NCBI GenBank assembly: GCA_023441725.1
Contig: JAEZNV010000077.1
Span: 1 to 8,261 of the forward strand
Source of the DNA: Actinomycetes bacterium
GTDB taxonomy: Bacteria > Actinomycetota > Coriobacteriia > Coriobacteriales > Coriobacteriaceae
Length of the DNA stretch: 8,261 bases
Direction: 5' to 3'
Program-made: the position numbers and the translations under genes
Notes under the pieces: model-generated
The model's input: the letters and a program-made list of their open reading frames with translations, nothing else
Database searches by the model: none
What the model was told of the DNA's origin: nothing
Shown: positions 5,401 through 8,261 of the stretch, piece after piece
How the letters are laid out: each line of letters opens with the position of its first letter
Numbering within the stretch: position 1 is the first letter of the stretch

Positions 5401-6819
5401 CTAACCTTCCTGCTCCTGATACTTCGAGATAAGGTCTCGGTACCAATACCAGCTCTTTTTGGGGGTGCGCTCCAGATTGTTCTCGAAGTCGATATGGACA
5501 AGTCCGTATCGTTTTTCGTAGCCGTTGATCCAGCTATACAGATCCATCGTCGACCAGAGGTAGTAGCCCTCAACGCGCGCGCCGTCGCGCTTAGCCCTCA
5601 TCATGTGCTCGATGAACTGGCCCAGAAGCTCGATGCGGTCATCATCGTGGATCATTCCGTCTGCGTCTGGTTGCTCATAGGCGCCATGTCCGTTTTCCGT
5701 AATAAAGATGCGGGGCGCGTCATAGCGCTCGTGGACATCCATGATGGTTGAATACATGCAACTTGGGAGTATTTCGCGGCCCCATTTATTGCGGGGAACA
5801 TTGCTGTCGCGGGCGCTTTCAAACAAGGGCGCAATGCATTTTCCTTCGACCTTTTTGCTCGAACCGCCCTTATTGTTCGCCGAAACGGCAAGCTCTCCAC
5901 CGTGCCAGTCGGTTACATACTCTCGGCAATACACGTTGAGTCCAATAAAATCGACTTTACCGTCTCTGAATTCTTCTACGTCATTTGGGGATCGATAGAG
6001 CGAGACGCCAAGTTTTTCAAGGATTTCGTCCATTTCTGGCGGCAGTTGACCCTGAAGTGCTGGTGCCAGAATCATGCGATTGGCGAAAAAGTCTGCGTAT
6101 CGAAATACGTCATCGGGGTGCTCGGTTGCCGGGTCGAGTTCGACAACGCCGCCATCGTGGACGGCGCCGATGATGCCGTCGTAGCCCATTTGACGATATG
6201 CTCGGACTGCGAGTGCGCTTGCGCGCATCAGGTTGTACTGAAACTGCATGTACGACTGAACGTCGAGCGATCGATTGGGGGGATAGTTGCCCAACATGTT
6301 TACGCAGTAGCTGTAGAAATGCGGCTCGTTAACGGTAGCCCAGATTTTGACGCGGTCTCCAAAGCGCTCAAAGCAAATCTTGGCGTATTTGCAGAACCAC
6401 TCTGCCATATCGTTGTTCAGCCATCCGCCTTTGCAAGCAAGCGTGAATGGCAGATCGTAATGGAACAGCGTAACGTTGGGCTCTATGCCATTTTCGAGGC
6501 AGCAATCAATGACCCGATTATAAAAATCGATACCCTTTTCATTCACTTCGCCGATACCCGTGGGGATGATTCGACTCCATGAAAGAGAGAAGCGATAGGT
6601 GATTTGTCCGCCTTCTTTCATCATGCGGATATCTTCTTCATAGCGATGGTAGAAGTCGCAAGATACATCACCGTCAACATGGTTGATGTTCTTATTGCTT
6701 GTGTGGTTAAAGAAATCCCACTCGCCAAGGCCTTTGCCGTCTTCGTTCCAGGCACCCTCGCACTGATAAGACGCCGTGGCGGAACCCCAGAGAAACGGGA
6801 TGTTGTTCACGTTGCCCAT
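5401..6819 (-). CDS. GH1 6-phospho-beta-glycosidase (glucosidase or galactosidase)
   Basis: This 472-residue cytoplasmic enzyme hydrolyses phosphorylated beta-glycosides delivered by the adjoining PTS permease. It is a full-length GH1 barrel. The N-terminus FLWGSATASYQCEGAW (9-24) is typical. The acid/base is E165 in ATVNEPHFY and the nucleophile is E375 in ITENGHG. The phosphate-binding set is complete: S429, K436 and Y438 in YSWINGYEKRYG (428-439), while non-phospho GH1 enzymes carry Glu at the Ser position. The following residue is W430. In Lactococcus LacG the equivalent Trp marks 6-phospho-beta-galactosidases, whereas 6-phospho-beta-glucosidases usually have Ala or Met there, so galactoside or dual activity is possible despite the beta-glucoside-type permease. 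The start at 6819 was chosen because AAGGGG (6824-6829) precedes it; upstream ATGs at 6834 and 6837 have no such site. It is the first gene of the two-gene operon. Confidence 0.93.
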   Translation of the reverse strand: MGNVNNIPFLWGSATASYQCEGAWNEDGKGLGEWDFFNHTSNKNINHVDGDVSCDFYHRYEEDIRMMKEGGQITYRFSLSWSRIIPTGIGEVNEKGIDFYNRVIDCCLENGIEPNVTLFHYDLPFTLACKGGWLNNDMAEWFCKYAKICFERFGDRVKIWATVNEPHFYSYCVNMLGNYPPNRSLDVQSYMQFQYNLMRASALAVRAYRQMGYDGIIGAVHDGGVVELDPATEHPDDVFRYADFFANRMILAPALQGQLPPEMDEILEKLGVSLYRSPNDVEEFRDGKVDFIGLNVYCREYVTDWHGGELAVSANNKGGSSKKVEGKCIAPLFESARDSNVPRNKWGREILPSCMYSTIMDVHERYDAPRIFITENGHGAYEQPDADGMIHDDDRIELLGQFIEHMMRAKRDGARVEGYYLWSTMDLYSWINGYEKRYGLVHIDFENNLERTPKKSWYWYRDLISKYQEQEG

Positions 6820-6823
6820 GAAT

Positions 6824-6829
6824 CCCCTT
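6824..6829 (-). promoter_or_regulatory. Ribosome binding site deciding the GH1 start
   Basis: AAGGGG on the minus strand lies 4 nt before the ATG at 6819. The two in-frame ATGs just upstream (6837 and 6834) have no Shine-Dalgarno and would put this site within the coding region. Confidence 0.7.
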
Positions 6830-6840
6830 TCCATCATTCA

Positions 6841-6930
6841 ACACGGTGGATACGTGTGGCGGAATTATGATTAAGATGACGTCAACTGATTTGAATCATA
6901 GGAGAACGACCAAAGCTGTTTGATTCAATA
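6841..6930. promoter_or_regulatory. Divergent control region with candidate RpiR operators
   Basis: The gap between the divergent GH1 and regulator genes holds three symmetric elements: ACACG-7-CGTGT (6841-6857), a perfect TGACGTCA (6877-6884), and the inverted pair TTGAATCA (6891-6898) with TGATTCAA (6921-6928), 30 bp apart. The last pair has the look of sites for a dimeric regulator. -10-like strings exist (TATGAT at 6866-6871 rightward, CATAAT at 6864-6869 leftward), but neither has a good -35 at 16-18 bp, so promoters are not assigned. A function as the binding region of the adjacent RpiR protein is inferred. Confidence 0.5.
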
Positions 6931-6958
6931 AATGAACCATGATTTCGAGGAGAGCGGA

Positions 6959-6965
6959 AAGAGGG
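6959..6965 (+). promoter_or_regulatory. Ribosome binding site favouring the GTG start of the regulator
   Basis: AAGAGGG lies 5 nt before the GTG at 6971. The in-frame ATG at 6932 has only AT-rich sequence upstream, so the GTG is preferred. The choice changes the protein by 13 residues. Confidence 0.55.
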
Positions 6966-6970
6966 ATCAC

Positions 6971-7804
6971 GTGAATATCAATGACTTCGATGTGCTCAAT
7001 CGCATTAGCTCCATCATCAACAGCGAGTTTGGGTCAAACGATGCCGCCATCGCTCGATATCTCATCGCTCACATTAGGCGTTCGAGCGAAATCAATGTTG
7101 CCGCAATAACCCGCGATGCATTCGTGACTCGTTCCGCTGTTCGTCGTTTCTGCAATCGATTGGGCTACCAGTCTCTTAGCGATTTGAAAGAATCATTTAC
7201 TCAGTCAGTCTTTCCAAGCGACTTAAGCCATCGAGAGGAGGAATTTGGCTACGAGGAGTACAGGGCAGAGCTCGACGTTCGCATGATCGAGATGTTCGCT
7301 GAGGTTGAAAGCGGCGTGTCCGATATCGCTATTAAGCATCTTGTCGACGAAATTGATGGCCATAAAAACGTTGAAATCTGGTGCACCAATAATGTGAGCG
7401 CCAATCTCGTACGATTTCAGCAGGAAATGTTTTATGCGGGCAAGATAGTTCGCATAGTTGCTGGGGCTAACGTCGCGGAATTGAAAAACATGGGAGACGC
7501 TTCGCAGTCATTGATAATTCTCGTATCGGTCTCCGGGCTATTTGCGTCACAGGCGCGTGAGTATCTTGATTGCCGTTCGGGCAGGAAGATTCTAATTACT
7601 GCGTTTAGCAACGATGACAAATCGAGGTCTTTTGACCGTGTATATCGTCTTGGTAATGCGGGAAACGGAATTGACCGACTCGGCGTTTATTCGAAATACG
7701 CCATGACTTATTTTTTCGACTTGCTATCGTCGTGTTACTTGAGTCGCTACCCCTGCACCAAGGGGGAGCCGCTCTATGGGTCTACTTTGGCCTGGCCCGA
7801 GTAG
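6971..7804 (+). CDS. MurR/RpiR-family transcriptional regulator of the sugar operon
   Basis: This 277-residue protein (290 if the ATG at 6932 is used) has the RpiR layout. An N-terminal HTH_6 domain covers residues 1-80, with its helix-turn-helix near 43-64 (NVAAITRDAFVTRSAVRRF). A SIS phosphosugar-binding domain covers about 115-260, with the strands VEIWCTNN (134-141), LIILVSVSG (181-189) and KILITAFSN (206-214). The serine-rich loops usual for SIS ligand binding are partly kept (VSVSG), while the first one (NNVSA) is atypical. It is transcribed away from the GH1-permease operon, a common arrangement for PTS sugar modules, and probably binds the shared region and responds to a phosphorylated sugar. 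Whether it activates or represses cannot be told. The family call is firm; the ligand is inferred from context. Confidence 0.85.
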   Translation: MNINDFDVLNRISSIINSEFGSNDAAIARYLIAHIRRSSEINVAAITRDAFVTRSAVRRFCNRLGYQSLSDLKESFTQSVFPSDLSHREEEFGYEEYRAELDVRMIEMFAEVESGVSDIAIKHLVDEIDGHKNVEIWCTNNVSANLVRFQQEMFYAGKIVRIVAGANVAELKNMGDASQSLIILVSVSGLFASQAREYLDCRSGRKILITAFSNDDKSRSFDRVYRLGNAGNGIDRLGVYSKYAMTYFFDLLSSCYLSRYPCTKGEPLYGSTLAWPE

Positions 7805-7829
7805 TTGCGGCTTTACAGTTCTCTCGCCT

Positions 7830-7900
7830 GGAGAATGAACGTGGATAATCTGCCACTTTGGCCTTAGAGCCGCGCTAAAAGTGGGAGATAATCCACGCTC
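7830..7900. repeat. CGTGGATAAT hairpin repeat, right side of sugar module
   Basis: The arms at 7837-7859 and 7878-7900 (23 nt each) are reverse complements at 20 of 23 positions. The left arm begins in GGAGAATGAACGTGGATAAT (7830-7849), which matches 3779-3798 at 18 of 20 positions, and the right arm carries the inverse ATCCACGCTC. It starts 26 nt after the regulator's stop and could help end its transcript, but no U-tract follows. It is probably a complete copy of a dispersed palindromic element. Confidence 0.7.
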
Positions 7901-7927
7901 GATCGTGGCGTGGAAGCCCCGATCTCG

Positions 7928-7941
7928 ACCTATATATAGGT
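7928..7941. repeat. Perfect 14-bp palindrome
   Basis: ACCTATATATAGGT reads the same on both strands. It lies 27 bp beyond the hairpin repeat and 12 bp before a second palindrome. It could be an operator or a small hairpin; no partner gene is apparent. Confidence 0.5.
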
Positions 7942-7953
7942 GCAAATAAGCTG

Positions 7954-7970
7954 GTATCGAAGTTCGATAC
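7954..7970. repeat. 17-bp palindrome GTATCGAA-G-TTCGATAC
   Basis: Two perfect 8-bp arms surround a single central G, the geometry of a site for a dimeric DNA-binding protein. No promoter or gene can be tied to it within the window. Confidence 0.5.
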
Positions 7971-8080
7971 TGAAGGTGTACTCCACTACAGCAAAGTGTT
8001 ACCTTGGGAAACGTCACCTCAGTATCCAAAACCACTGTCCTTCATATCCAAACTCAATAAAACCGCAGGTCACGGCTATA

Positions 8081-8106
8081 TAGATACGCCCGGCACCGTG
8101 TATCTA
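8081..8106. repeat. Small inverted repeat TAGATAC/GTATCTA
   Basis: TAGATAC (8081-8087) and GTATCTA (8100-8106) are perfect 7-bp arms separated by 12 nt. An overlapping alternative stem, CACGG (8071-8075) with CCGTG (8096-8100), is also possible. It ends 10 bp before the tRNA-Tyr -35 box. Confidence 0.4.
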
Positions 8107-8116
8107 GAGGTTTTCG

Positions 8117-8146
8117 TTGACAGCCCCCAAGGTGGCATCGTATTAT
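8117..8146 (+). promoter_or_regulatory. Strong sigma70-type promoter of tRNA-Tyr
   Basis: A consensus TTGACA (-35, 8117-8122) and TATTAT (-10, 8141-8146) are 18 bp apart. Transcription would begin near 8153, leaving a leader of about 55 nt before the tRNA. It is the best promoter match in the window. Confidence 0.8.
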
Positions 8147-8168
8147 CTTCTTCGTTCGCGGGGGCGGC

Positions 8169-8189
8169 GGTCCAAAAGACCAAAGGACC
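8169..8189 (+). other. Mutually exclusive hairpins in the tRNA-Tyr leader
   Basis: GGTC (8169-8172) can pair with GACC (8178-8181), or GGTCC (8169-8173) can pair with GGACC (8185-8189); both cannot form together. The stems are short, so this may be only a structured leader that is removed by RNase P. Confidence 0.3.
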
Positions 8190-8208
8190 TGCGGATACTT
8201 GAACGATT

Positions 8209-8261
8209 GGGAGTTTGCCCGAGTGGTTAATGGGGACGGGCTGTAAACCCGTTGGCTCTGC
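8209..8261 (+). tRNA. tRNA-Tyr (anticodon GUA), 3' part cut by window end
   Basis: The 5' part of a class II tRNA is present: acceptor strand GGGAGTT (8209-8215), T8 and G9, D stem CCC/GGG (8218-8220, 8232-8234) with GAGTGGTTAAT in between, and anticodon stem ACGGG/CCCGT (8236-8240, 8248-8252) around the loop CTGTAAA, with GTA at 8243-8245. The sequence stops in the first bases of the long variable arm, so the T arm and 3' end are outside the window. Confidence 0.92.

Larger units (their letters stand above)
7901..8116. other. Gene-free intergenic stretch upstream of tRNA-Tyr
   Basis: No coding region is supported here. One forward frame is open from about 7996 to 8202 but runs through the tRNA-Tyr promoter and has no ribosome binding site or recognisable motif. 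The stretch contains three small palindromic elements listed separately and two TATCCAAA copies 22 bp apart (8023-8030 and 8045-8052). Confidence 0.55.

Noticed and set aside
5902..6582. 226-codon forward frame opposite the GH1 gene
   Set aside because: It is antisense to the GH1 catalytic domain, has no domain of its own and no ribosome binding site, so it is a shadow frame.
6820..6837. Upstream ATG starts (6837, 6834) for the GH1 gene
   Set aside because: They lack a Shine-Dalgarno and would add MMERGF ahead of the standard GH1 N-terminus; the AAGGGG site serves the ATG at 6819.
7996..8202. 68-codon forward frame before tRNA-Tyr
   Set aside because: It crosses the strong tRNA-Tyr promoter and leader, with no ribosome binding site and no recognisable motif.
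7920..8208. T-box or other riboswitch before tRNA-Tyr
   Set aside because: No T-box sequence or conserved specifier stem could be recognised, and the downstream gene is a tRNA, not an aminoacyl-tRNA synthetase.

Overview
The window looks like a GC-rich gut actinobacterium of the Coriobacteriia, most likely Collinsella or a close relative. This is inferred from codon use, the rlmB-yacP neighbourhood, a GC-rich core next to more AT-rich sugar genes, and dispersed palindromic intergenic repeats; no rRNA or other marker is present to prove it.

Region 1 (1-1826) is housekeeping. A long imperfect inverted repeat and an intrinsic terminator lie in front of a two-gene operon: rlmB (SpoU-family 23S rRNA 2'-O-methyltransferase) and yacP (NYN-domain RNase, Rae1/YacP family). 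Region 2 (1819-3235) is a single convergent accessory gene. It fuses an excisionase/MerR-type DNA-binding domain to a HipA-like kinase, and its promoter sits between two arms of a perfect 21-bp inverted repeat, which suggests self-repression. No separate HipB-like gene is next to it.

Region 3 (3324-3990) holds tRNA-Thr(UGU) with a promoter candidate and a strong terminator. A gene-free stretch follows with two tandem copies (80-bp period) of a TGTTACAGAT inverted repeat and two copies of a GAGCGTGGAT repeat. Region 4 (3857-7804) is a self-contained phospho-beta-glycoside module. On the minus strand, a GH1 6-phospho-beta-glycosidase is followed 9 nt later by a PTS EIIBC permease without a IIA domain, with a terminator behind them. 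An RpiR-family regulator is transcribed divergently. The permease would import and phosphorylate a beta-linked disaccharide or glycoside, GH1 would hydrolyse it inside the cell, and the regulator would sense a phosphosugar and act on the shared upstream region.

Region 5 (7805-8261) is gene-free until the end. It has another copy of the GGAGAAYGARCGTGGATAAT repeat, here folded as a 23-bp-arm hairpin, then two near-perfect palindromes, a strong promoter and tRNA-Tyr(GUA), which runs off the window. The sugar module therefore sits between tRNA-Thr(UGU) and tRNA-Tyr(GUA) and is bracketed by copies of the same repeat. The strongest candidates for something little described are the HTH-HipA fusion with its paired operator and the two intergenic repeat families.
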